Assembly: GCA_046483565.1 (NCBI GenBank)
Contig: JAWOCZ010000206.1
Coordinates: 1-20,964, forward strand
Direction of reading: 5' to 3'
DNA: 20,964 nt
Source of the DNA: T1Sed10-7 sp046483565
GTDB lineage: Bacteria > Actinomycetota > Nitriliruptoria > Nitriliruptorales > Nitriliruptoraceae
Both the position numbers and the translations under genes were made by a program. The first letter of the stretch is position 1, and every line of letters starts with the position of its first letter. The notes beneath the pieces are model-generated. The model was not told the origin of the DNA. It did no database searches and worked only from the letters and a program-made list of their open reading frames with translations. Of this stretch, positions 6,448 through 13,302 are shown one piece after another.

Positions 6448-8027
6448 GCTGGCGACGGGCAGCGGGCGAGCCACGCCGGACCCCCTGGAGATGGCTGCGG
6501 GTCCGGGTGCCGCTTGCGGCCATGGCCGTGTTCGCGGTCAGCCTCGCCGTGGCGGCGGTCCTCGCGTACGAGCTGTTGCTCCAGGACGGCCGCACGAGCA
6601 TCGAGGTGGTCTTCGACCGTGAGCACGAGCGCTTCGAGCAATCGATCGCCACGCTGCTCGTCGAGACCCGCGAGGACGACCCGACCGCCGATGAGGTCAC
6701 CGTCCTGGAGGAGGCCGTCCGGCGTTACCTCGAGCTGAACCCGAGCACCCCCTCGTACTGGTCGATCGTGACCTTCGAGGACGGCCTCAGGCTGGCCGCG
6801 AGCAACGGCCCGCCCGAGCTGGAACCGCTGTTCACCGATCGCACCCTGCCGAGCGGGAGGATCAACACCCGTGAGGTGATCGACACCGGGACCGAGGCGG
6901 GAGAGATCCTGACCTCGTCCGTGCCCATCATCCTCGGGGGCGAACAACTCGGGACGCTGCAGATCGTGGCGCCGATGGCACCGGTACGCAACGATGCCCG
7001 CGAAGCGGCGTACCTGCTCGCGGCGGCCGCGGGCACGTCACTGCTGGTCGGTGGCGTGCTGCTGACCGCGACCCTGTGGCGGGCCCTGGCCCCACTGGGC
7101 ACCCTGGCGGCCGCAGCCCGCTCGACCGACCTCCGGCGCCTGGACGCACGGGTCGAGGAGCCCGACTCGGGCGATGAGGTGGCCTTGCTGGCGAACGAGT
7201 TCAACCGGATGCTCGACCGACTGGACGCTGCAACCAGCCAGCAACAGGAGTTCCTGGCCAGCGTCGGTCACGAGCTGCGGACCCCGATCACGATCGCTCG
7301 GGGGAACCTCGAACTGCTCACCACGGTCGACCGCGAGGACCCGGCCGCGGTCGCGGCGACGGTGGCGATCGTCCGCGACGAGCTCGGGCGGATGGGACGC
7401 CTCGTGGAGGATCTGATGACCATCGCTCGGGTACGCACCCCCGACTTCGTCCGACCGCGCCGGCTCGACCTCGTCTCATGGTTCGAGGAGCTCGAGCTGA
7501 AACTCCGCGCCACGGCGAGCGAACAGCGCATCGCGATCGTGCCGCCGCCACCGGTGACGCTGTTCGCCGACCCGGACCGCCTCACCCAGGCGGTGCTGAA
7601 CCTGACGACCAACGCCGCGCTGCACAATCCGCCTGGTACCCCGATCCGCATCAGCGCGACCCTCGACCCGGAACAGGATCGCCTGCGCCTGGTGGTCGAG
7701 GACGAGGGGCACGGCATCGATCCGGAGATCATCGACGACGTGTTCTCGCCCTTCGTCCGCGCGGGCGATGCCCGCGACTCGACGGGCCTCGGGCTCGCGG
7801 TGGTCCACGCCGTGGTGACCGCACACGGTGGGGAGATCGGCGTGCGCTCGGAGCGCACCGGCACGGCGATCACGCTGGCCCTGCCGTGGCGGGGCACCGG
7901 GCCGGACCAGGACACGACCACATCGAACGTCGTACCGTCGCCGACGCCGCCGGACGTCGTCGAGGTGGTGGAGGTGACCACGGAACTGCCCCCGGCCGAA
8001 CCGGCCTCGCGTCGTCGACACGAGTAG
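6444..8027 (+). CDS. Membrane sensor histidine kinase, module copy 2
   Basis: A 527-residue kinase. ATG 6444 is chosen because it overlaps the regulator stop by 4 nt and gives an N-terminus colinear with the paralogue; an upstream in-frame ATG at 6324 lies inside the regulator gene. TM1 is about 22-46, the extracytoplasmic sensor about 48-188, and TM2 about 189-211. HAMP has a canonical second helix (DEVALLANEFNRMLDRL). DHp has H276 in GHELRTPIT. The N box is LNLTTNAALHNPP, followed by G1 DEGHGID, an F box and G2 STGLGLAVVH. A Pro/Glu-rich tail of about 45 residues follows the ATPase domain. The sensor has no family I recognise; its most conserved blocks between copies are FEDGLRLAASNGPPEL and NTREVIDTGTEAGEILTSSV. 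It probably phosphorylates the upstream regulator. The small acidic membrane protein follows 11 nt downstream and may modulate it. Confidence 0.95.
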
Positions 8028-8038
8028 GGACCACGTTG

Positions 8039-8632
8039 ATGGATGCTCCACGTCGCTGGCAGGTCGCCAGCCTCGCGACCGCCGTGGCCGGCCTCGGCCT
8101 CGGCAGCCTCATGGTCGGGCGCTCGCCGTCGGTGGAGGTCGAGCCCATCGACCTCGACGCGGTGACGGTGTCCTCGACGAGCGACGACCCCTCGTTCCGA
8201 CTGCCGCTGCCTGGCCCGCCCGAGATCGTGGTCCCACAGGTCCGGGAGGATCAGCTGAGCCCGGAGGATGCAGCCGCCAGCCCGGAGCCCGACAGGCCCG
8301 ACGAGCCGGTCACCTCGACATCACGCGAACGCTCGTCCGAGGTGCAGGCGCCCAACCCGCTCGACGCGGACGACGACGACCGGGACGACGACGACCGGGA
8401 CGACGACGACCGGGACGACGACGACCGGGACGACGACGACGACCCCACGGACGACGATGACCGGGAGGAGGACGACGACGACCGGGAGGACGACGACGAC
8501 CGGGAGGACGACGACGACGACCGGGAGGACGACGACCGGGGGGACGACGACCCCACGGACGACGATGACCCGGCGGACGACGACGATGACCCGGCGGAGT
8601 CGGTCGACAGCCCCGACGAGGACGACGACTGA
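8039..8632 (+). CDS. Small membrane-anchored protein with DDDDR-repeat acidic tail
   Basis: A 197-residue protein starting at ATG 8039, 11 nt after the kinase stop. Residues 1-27 are a basic MDAPRRW followed by a hydrophobic segment, a likely signal anchor. Residues 28-110 form a Pro/Ser/Glu/Val-rich stem (GRSPSVEVEP, PPEIVVPQV). Residues 111-197 are extremely acidic: DDDDR four times, then DDDDDPTDDDDREE-type units and a final ESVDSPDEDDD. There are no Cys and no recognised domain. If the topology is N-in, the acidic tail is outside the membrane, where it could bind cations, cationic peptides or the wall, but this is inference. As third gene of the regulator-kinase operon it is a candidate accessory sensor or effector. 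The unit 1 paralogue lacks the acidic tail. The same stretch reads as poly-Ser on the other strand, which I treat as a shadow. Confidence 0.8.
   Translation: MDAPRRWQVASLATAVAGLGLGSLMVGRSPSVEVEPIDLDAVTVSSTSDDPSFRLPLPGPPEIVVPQVREDQLSPEDAAASPEPDRPDEPVTSTSRERSSEVQAPNPLDADDDDRDDDDRDDDDRDDDDRDDDDDPTDDDDREEDDDDREDDDDREDDDDDREDDDRGDDDPTDDDDPADDDDDPAESVDSPDEDDD
8369..8629 (+). repeat. GAC-rich repeats, including four perfect 15-bp units
   Basis: Gacgacgacgaccgg is repeated exactly at 8369-8383, 8384-8398, 8399-8413 and 8414-8428. Degenerate GAC-rich units of variable length follow to 8629. All are in frame and encode the DDDDR tail. The 15-bp period matches the period of the unrelated array at 11-130. 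The near end (8594-8614) carries gcggagtcggt and gtcgacagcccc, both also found in the Ser/Pro/Asp genes. Confidence 0.92.
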
Positions 8633-8656
8633 TCGCTCGGGGGGCTCAGGCGGTCC

Positions 8657-9784
8657 TCACCGGCCGGGGGGGAACACCACCAACTGGTCGCGGTGGATCA
8701 CCTCGCGGACGTAGCCGTTGCCAAGCGACTCGGCGGCCGCCGCGGTCGAGCGTCCAGCGAGCCTGACGACGTCGGCCACGTCGTAGTTGCTGAGGCCGCG
8801 CGCCACCACCTCCCCGTCGGGGCCCACGACCTCGACGGCGTCCCCGGCGCCGAACGTGCCATCGGCCCGGAGCACGCCGACGCCCAGCAGGGACACCCCC
8901 CGGGAGCGCAGCGCGTCGACCGCGCCGGCGTCGACGTGGACCCGTCCGTGGACCCGCAGCGCGTACCCGATCCACAACCGCCGCGCCTCGACGCGATGGG
9001 GGGCGGCGACGAACCAGGTCCCGACGTCCCCGCCGTCGAGGATCTCGCGGAGCACGTCTGGCTGCCGCGCGTCCGCGATGACCGCATGGGCCGCCGAGGC
9101 CACCGCCACCCGAGCGGAGCCCACCTTGGTCCGCATGCCACCCGAGCCGACGTAGGAACCGACCCCGCCGATGTCGCTGAGCTCGATCGCCGTGACATCG
9201 TCCACCCGGGGCACCAGACGGGCACCGGCCTCGTGCGGATCACGGTCGTACAGCCCGGCGACATCCGACAACAGCGCCAGCAGGTCCGCGTCGAGCATGG
9301 AGGCGACCAGCGCGGCGAGGTGGTCGTTGTCGCCGTAGGACAGCTCGTCGGTGGCGATCGCGTCGTTCTCGTTGATGATCGGCAGCGCACCGAGGTCGAG
9401 GAGCCGCTGGAGCGCGGTCCGCGCGTTCAGGTACCGCCCGCGGTGGACGAAGTCGTCCTGGCTGAGCAGCACCTGGGCGCCGGTGAGGCCGTGGTCGGTC
9501 AGGACCCGCTGGTAGGCCTGGATCAGCTCGCCCTGGCCGACCGCCGCAGCGGCCTGGAGGGTGGGCAGATCGAGGGGCCGGCGCCCGAGTCCCAGCAACC
9601 CCATCCCGGCCGCCACCGCCCCGGAGGAGACCAGGACGACGCGGGTGCCATCGTCCCGTGCCTCGACGACCTGCGCGGCCAGCCGCGCCACCTGGGCCTG
9701 ATCGAGCCGACCGTCCTCGCCACGCAGGCTCGAGGAACCCACCTTGACCACGGCCAACCGGGGCCGTGCGAAGCGTCGCGTCAC
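8657..9784 (-). CDS. proB: Glutamate 5-kinase
   Basis: A 375-residue enzyme that phosphorylates L-glutamate to glutamyl 5-phosphate, the first step of proline synthesis in the cytosol. The amino-acid-kinase domain (about 1-260) shows AVVKVGSSSL at the N-terminus, VVLVSSGAVAAGM, the substrate region INENDAIAT, then FGDNDxL-type SYGDNDHLAALVA, and LLSDVAGLYDRDP and GSGGMRTKV in the nucleotide part. A C-terminal PUA domain (about 275-365) completes the usual bacterial architecture and length. It starts at GTG 9782-9784 and overlaps the obgE stop by 4 nt (GTGA), so it is translationally coupled. Obg-ProB adjacency is common in actinobacteria. proA is not next to it; the duplicated sensor module converges on its 3' end, with only 24 bp between stops. 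A 3' fragment of this gene is duplicated at 3558-3629. Confidence 0.97.
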   Translation of the reverse strand: MTRRFARPRLAVVKVGSSSLRGEDGRLDQAQVARLAAQVVEARDDGTRVVLVSSGAVAAGMGLLGLGRRPLDLPTLQAAAAVGQGELIQAYQRVLTDHGLTGAQVLLSQDDFVHRGRYLNARTALQRLLDLGALPIINENDAIATDELSYGDNDHLAALVASMLDADLLALLSDVAGLYDRDPHEAGARLVPRVDDVTAIELSDIGGVGSYVGSGGMRTKVGSARVAVASAAHAVIADARQPDVLREILDGGDVGTWFVAAPHRVEARRLWIGYALRVHGRVHVDAGAVDALRSRGVSLLGVGVLRADGTFGAGDAVEVVGPDGEVVARGLSNYDVADVVRLAGRSTAAAAESLGNGYVREVIHRDQLVVFPPGR

Positions 9785-11274
9785 CGTCGCACCTCGCCGT
9801 CGGGGGCGCCGACCGTCGGCGACGGGGGCGACGGGGGCGACGGCGACGGGGGCGACGGCGACGGCACCGGGCCATCGTCGGTCGTGTCGCCCTCCAGCGC
9901 GTCCTCCTCGCCCGCCAGCAGCGCGGCCCGCTCCTCCTCGGGGAGGTCCTCGAGCACCGGCTCGAAGGCGAACACCGCGTCGCCGATCACCACGTCGTCA
10001 CCCGAGCGCGCTCCGGCATCGGCCAGCGCCCGGTCGACCCCTGCGCGGCGCATCCGTCCCTGGAGGTAGCGCACCGCCCCGACGTCCTCGAGCGGCAGCA
10101 TCTGGACCCAGCGCTCGACCCGGCGCCCCACGACGTGGAACGCCCCGTCCGCACCCCGCTGGACGTGGAAGTCGGGGCCGGTGGGCGCGAGGCGGATCAG
10201 CACCTCCTGGTCGTCCGGCTGCTGCGTGCGGATCCCGACATGCGCCCGCTCCTCGGCCACCATCGCGCCGAGGCGGAAACGCAGGGCGTCCAGACCCTCG
10301 CCGGTCACGGCGGAGACCTCGATGACCTCTTCGCCTTCGGCGCTCAGTCGCGCACGCACCAGCTCCGCCATGGCCTGTCCATCGGGCAGGTCGAGCTTGT
10401 TCAAGACGACGAGCTGGGGCCGCTCGAGCAGCGCCGGATCGTGCCGCTGCAGCTCCCCCCGCAGCACCCCGAGGTCGGTGAGCGGGTCCCGATCGGGCTC
10501 GCTCGGCGCCGCGTCCAGCACGTGGAGGAGCACCAGACACCGCTCGATGTGGCGCAGGAAACGGGTCCCGAGCCCGCGACCGTCGGCCGCCCCCTCGACC
10601 AGGCCCGGCACGTCGGCCAGGACGACGTCGATGGGGGTGCCGTCCGCGGTGTCCCCACCACGCATCACACCGAGGTGGGGGGACAGGGTCGTGAAGGGCC
10701 AGGCCTCGATCCGAGGCCTGGCCGCCGAGAGGCGGGCGACCAGCGAGGACTTCCCCACCGAGGGGAAGCCGACCAGCCCGACGTCGGCGATCAGCTTCAG
10801 CTCGAGGTTCAGGGTCCGCTCCTGTGCCCGCTCACCACGTTCGCGGAACCGCGGCAGGCGCCGGTGGCGGTTCACGAAGGCGGCGTTGCCGCGGCCTCCA
10901 CGCCCACCCTCCGCGAGCACGGCCCGCTGTCCGTCGCGCACCAGGTCGGCGAGCACGGCCCCGGTGTCGTGCTCCCGCACCACGGTCCCGATCGGCACGG
11001 AGATGACCGTGTCCCGCCCGCCCTCGCCGGTGCGGTGCATCCCGGCCCCGTGTCCGCCGTCACCACCACGCCGATGGGGGGAACGCCGCAGGTCGAGCAG
11101 CGAGGTCACGTTCCGGTCGGCGACCAGCACGACATCGCCGCCGGGTCCTCCGTCGCCGCCATCGGGGCCGCCTCGGGGGACGTGCGATTCCCGTCGGAAG
11201 GACACGGAACCATCACCGCCGTCACCGCCGCGCACGTGGACCGTGCACTCATCGATGAAGCTGGCGGCCTCCAC
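9781..11274 (-). CDS. obgE: Obg-family GTPase
   Basis: A 497-residue ribosome-associated GTPase involved in 50S assembly and stress control. The N-terminal Gly-rich Obg fold (1 to about 160) contains the usual GGDGGDG, GGPGGD and EGGRGGRGN runs. The G domain has G1 GFPSVGKSS (169-177), a G2 TT at 195-196, G3 DVPGL (221-225), G4 NKLD (292-295) and G5 SAVTG (321-325). An OCT domain follows (about 350-430, as in actinobacterial and Bacillus Obg). After an acidic linker comes a low-complexity Pro/Ser tail SPSPPSPSPPSPPSP (around 467-485), then a charged end. It starts at GTG 11272-11274 with CGGAG 5 nt upstream; the start matches the conserved FIDECTVHVRGGDGG beginning of the family. It lies downstream of rpmA across a hairpin and overlaps proB by 4 nt. 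Confidence 0.97.
   Translation of the reverse strand: MEAASFIDECTVHVRGGDGGDGSVSFRRESHVPRGGPDGGDGGPGGDVVLVADRNVTSLLDLRRSPHRRGGDGGHGAGMHRTGEGGRDTVISVPIGTVVREHDTGAVLADLVRDGQRAVLAEGGRGGRGNAAFVNRHRRLPRFRERGERAQERTLNLELKLIADVGLVGFPSVGKSSLVARLSAARPRIEAWPFTTLSPHLGVMRGGDTADGTPIDVVLADVPGLVEGAADGRGLGTRFLRHIERCLVLLHVLDAAPSEPDRDPLTDLGVLRGELQRHDPALLERPQLVVLNKLDLPDGQAMAELVRARLSAEGEEVIEVSAVTGEGLDALRFRLGAMVAEERAHVGIRTQQPDDQEVLIRLAPTGPDFHVQRGADGAFHVVGRRVERWVQMLPLEDVGAVRYLQGRMRRAGVDRALADAGARSGDDVVIGDAVFAFEPVLEDLPEEERAALLAGEEDALEGDTTDDGPVPSPSPPSPSPPSPPSPTVGAPDGEVRR
9821..9865 (+). repeat. gacgggggc/gacggc repeats coding the Obg Pro/Ser tail
   Basis: Alternating 9-mers gacgggggc and 6-mers gacggc run for about 45 bp, all in frame with the minus-strand Obg gene, where they encode SPSPP units. 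It is a short, slippage-prone tract. Confidence 0.8.
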
Positions 11275-11328
11275 GGTGGCTCCGAGATGTCTGGTCGACT
11301 TCGACGGCTGATTCGACGGGTGACGAGA

Positions 11329-11354
11329 CGAGGGCGGCCCGGTGGCCGCCCTCG
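11329..11354 (-). terminator. Hairpin after rpmA
   Basis: Cgagggcggcc (11329-11339) pairs perfectly with ggccgccctcg (11344-11354) around a cggt loop, an 11-bp GC-rich stem. On the minus strand it lies 25 nt past the rpmA stop and is followed by tctcgtc rather than a true U-run. It probably terminates or attenuates rplU-rpmA transcription before obgE, partly separating ribosomal protein output from Obg/ProB. Confidence 0.75.
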
Positions 11355-11379
11355 GTACAGCTCGGTCGCGGCGCCTCGG

Positions 11380-11637
11380 TCAGACGTCGACCGGGTCCAC
11401 GTTCGCGGTGGTGCGCACGCGGGTCTTGTGGAAACGCACCGACCCGTCGACCAGCGCGAACAGCGTGTCGTCGCCACCCCGCCCGACGTTGTCGCCGGGG
11501 TGGATCTTGGTCCCGCGCTGTCGCACGATGATGCTGCCGGCGGAGACGGACTCGCCCCCGAAGCGCTTCACCCCGAGTCGCTTGGCGTTGGAGTCGCGGC
11601 CGTTGTTGGAGGAGCCGCCGCCCTTCTTGGTCGACAT
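11380..11637 (-). CDS. rpmA: 50S ribosomal protein L27
   Basis: An 85-residue ribosomal protein. The N-terminus MSTKKGGGSSNNGRDS, followed by AKRLGVKRFGGESV, AGSIIVRQRGTKIHPG and NVGRGGDDTLFAL, matches L27 throughout; the flexible N-terminus of L27 reaches the peptidyl-transferase centre. The ATG at 11635-11637 is one base past the rplU stop, and its Shine-Dalgarno (GAGGAG) lies inside the end of rplU, so the two are coupled. Length is normal. A GC-rich hairpin follows. Confidence 0.98.
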   Translation of the reverse strand: MSTKKGGGSSNNGRDSNAKRLGVKRFGGESVSAGSIIVRQRGTKIHPGDNVGRGGDDTLFALVDGSVRFHKTRVRTTANVDPVDV

Positions 11638-11638
11638 G

Positions 11639-11941
11639 TCAGATCTCCTCGATCCGGAGGATCGTGTGGTGCTGGCGGTGGCCGCGCCGCTTGCGCTGGC
11701 GCGACTTGTTCTTGTAGGTGAAGACGCGCAGGTGCTCGCCACGCCCGTGACCTGTGATGGTGGCCGACACGTGCCGTCCGTCGAGGTCGCCACCGGACGT
11801 CACGGCTCCATCGTCCCCGACGACCATGACGGCGCGCAGGTCGACGGTCTCGCCGACGTCACCGTCGAGCTTCTCGACGGTGACCTGCTGCCCGGGTTCG
11901 ACCCGGTACTGCTTCCCACCCGTTGCGATGACCGCGTACAC
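11639..11941 (-). CDS. rplU: 50S ribosomal protein L21
   Basis: A 100-residue ribosomal protein of the large subunit. It begins with (V)YAVIATGGKQYRVEPGQ, as L21 proteins do, and continues with VTVEKLDGDVG, the ITGHGRGEHLRVFTYKNKSRQRKRRGHRQ block and TILRIEEI. The GTG at 11939-11941 is chosen over an upstream in-frame GTG at 11980 for two reasons: AGGAG lies 6 nt before it, and YAVI is the family N-terminus. The 13 residues added by the longer start are not typical of L21. It is the first gene of rplU-rpmA and is preceded by a 428-bp region. Confidence 0.97.
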   Translation of the reverse strand: MYAVIATGGKQYRVEPGQQVTVEKLDGDVGETVDLRAVMVVGDDGAVTSGGDLDGRHVSATITGHGRGEHLRVFTYKNKSRQRKRRGHRQHHTILRIEEI

Positions 11942-12369
11942 GGCTGGCTCCTGTCGTTCCTCGGGCTCGTCCGCGGACACCGTCCATGGTGGCTACCGCG
12001 GCCGCGGGTTCGCGGCACGTGACCGACTGCGCTCGGGTCCCCGCGGACGTCGCCACCCGTGGAGCGCGGCGCGTCAGCGGAACCGGCCGCAGTGCTGGCG
12101 GGCAGCATCGGGACTGGTTGCTGGACGAGATGGTGGGGCATGGTGGGGCGCACAGCGGCAGAGCGGCTGACGCGCCGGATGGGCAACGGTACCGGCGCGG
12201 ACGGCGGACGGTCAACCGACGCGCAGCGCCACGCGCCGACCGCACGCCGGCCGAGACGCCCGATCGGAGACGGTGTCCCCCGGTTCGGACCGGGTCGGGC
12301 ACCCTGGGGCACACCGGGCCGGCTCCGCGCCGCCCGCTGTCCCCTGTCCCCACGCCGACGGAGCTCGAC
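11942..12369. other. Divergent intergenic region upstream of rplU and the Suc/Fer-like gene
   Basis: This 428-bp stretch must hold the promoters for both divergent transcripts. An open plus-strand frame runs through part of it but looks like non-coding GC-rich sequence. A small hairpin, cccggt-tcgg-accggg, lies at 12279-12294. The rplU Shine-Dalgarno (AGGAG, minus strand) is at 11948-11952 and that of the Suc/Fer-like gene (GGAG) at 12360-12363. I could not identify -10/-35 pairs or an L21 leader structure with confidence. Confidence 0.45.
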
Positions 12370-13278
12370 GTGACCTCGACCACCTGCAGCGCGCTGGCCC
12401 GCGAACAGCGAGAACCGCTGGCCGGCACGGCCAGCCAGGCGCTCGGCTACCTGCTGATCGAGCAGCCGGGCAGCTGGGGTCGTGACGCGCTGACCGAGAG
12501 CGGGCTGGATGCGACGCTCGGCGCGCGGCTGGCGGCCGCCGCCAAGAGCGTCGGCGTGAAGGTCCTGCTCACGCGACGACCCGGACCACACCCGCGGGTC
12601 GACACCGACCGGTTCGAGGTGGTGCTGGCCCACGCCGGACCGACACCGTGGATGGAGGTCTGTCAGCTCACCGAGGCCCAGCTCGCGGCACTGGATCCCG
12701 CCTGCTCCGCACAGGCGGCACCCCCCGGCCTCGGCACACGCGTGCGGGGATCGCGGTGGCTCGTGTGCACCCACGCGCGACGGGACCGCTGCTGTGCGTC
12801 GCGGGGCCGCCCCATCGCCGACACCCTCGGCACGCTCCATCCCGAGGAGACCTGGGAGACCAGCCACCTCGGCGGCCACCGCTTCGCGGGAACGATGCTG
12901 GTCCTGCCGCACGGCCTGGTCTACGGCAACCTCGATGTCGCGGCGGCGATGGAGGTCGTCACCGCCCACCTCGCGGGCCGGGTCTCGACCACGCACCTGC
13001 GCGGACGCGCCCACCACAGCCCGCTCGCCCAGGTGGCCGAGGTCGCCACACGCCGCACGCTCGGTGTCGAGGGACTCGACGCGGTCACGGTCACCGACGA
13101 GCCGGTCATCGCACCGCAGCCGGGCGGCGATCCGGTGCAGGTGATCACCGAGGCCGCCGGACGTCACGTCCAGGTCGCGATCGCGGCGCGCCGTGCCCAG
13201 CCACGACCCCTCTCCTGTGACGCCGAGCCCGAGGCCCCGACCCTGCTGGAGGTGGCGAGCGTCGAGGTGCTCGGCTGA
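12370..13278 (+). CDS. Suc/Fer-like (sucrase/ferredoxin-like) thioredoxin-fold protein
   Basis: A 302-residue protein. Start GTG 12370 is chosen because GGAG lies 6 nt upstream and the length fits the family; the same frame is open further upstream, but that part reads as compositionally biased leader. Diagnostic blocks are WLVCTHARRDRCCASRGRP (C133, C141, C142) and SHLGGHRFAGTMLVLPHGLVYG (H167, H170), typical of the Suc/Fer-like family related to thioredoxin-like [2Fe-2S] ferredoxins. An N-terminal segment with ALGYLLIEQPGSWG is also family-typical. The physiological role of the family is not established; the historical sucrase label is not a proven activity. It is probably cytosolic; an iron-sulfur or redox role is plausible from the Cys/His pattern. 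It is transcribed alone, divergent from rplU and convergent with the aldehyde dehydrogenase gene. Confidence 0.88.
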   Translation: MTSTTCSALAREQREPLAGTASQALGYLLIEQPGSWGRDALTESGLDATLGARLAAAAKSVGVKVLLTRRPGPHPRVDTDRFEVVLAHAGPTPWMEVCQLTEAQLAALDPACSAQAAPPGLGTRVRGSRWLVCTHARRDRCCASRGRPIADTLGTLHPEETWETSHLGGHRFAGTMLVLPHGLVYGNLDVAAAMEVVTAHLAGRVSTTHLRGRAHHSPLAQVAEVATRRTLGVEGLDAVTVTDEPVIAPQPGGDPVQVITEAAGRHVQVAIAARRAQPRPLSCDAEPEAPTLLEVASVEVLG

Positions 13279-13302
13279 GAGACCCGGTGGGCGCGCTCAG
13301 CC
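13273..13302. terminator. Weak inverted repeat spanning two convergent stops
   Basis: Ggctgag (13273-13279) and ctcagcc (13296-13302) are perfect inverted repeats around 16 nt. They include both the plus-strand stop (13276-13278) and the minus-strand stop (13297-13299). The stem is only 7 bp and has no U-tract, so a bidirectional terminator is possible but unproven. Confidence 0.35.

Noticed and set aside
8251..8556. Poly-Ser/Arg open frame opposite the acidic tail
   Set aside because: It is the complement of GAC-rich repeats; the plus frame is continuous with a conserved anchored protein in the operon.
9766..11721. 651-codon open frame on plus strand over obgE and rpmA
   Set aside because: Antisense to well-recognised Obg and L27; composition is the typical His/Gln/Arg-rich shadow of GC-rich genes.
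11942..11980. Longer start for L21 at 11980
   Set aside because: No Shine-Dalgarno there, and the extra 13 residues are not seen in L21; GTG 11941 has AGGAG and YAVI follows.
11993..12012. ccgcggccgcgg palindrome near rplU
   Set aside because: Made only of C and G in very GC-rich DNA; likely chance.
11986..12369. Longer start for the Suc/Fer-like protein
   Set aside because: The upstream 128 residues are Arg/Thr/Gly-rich leader translation without family similarity; GTG 12370 has a Shine-Dalgarno.
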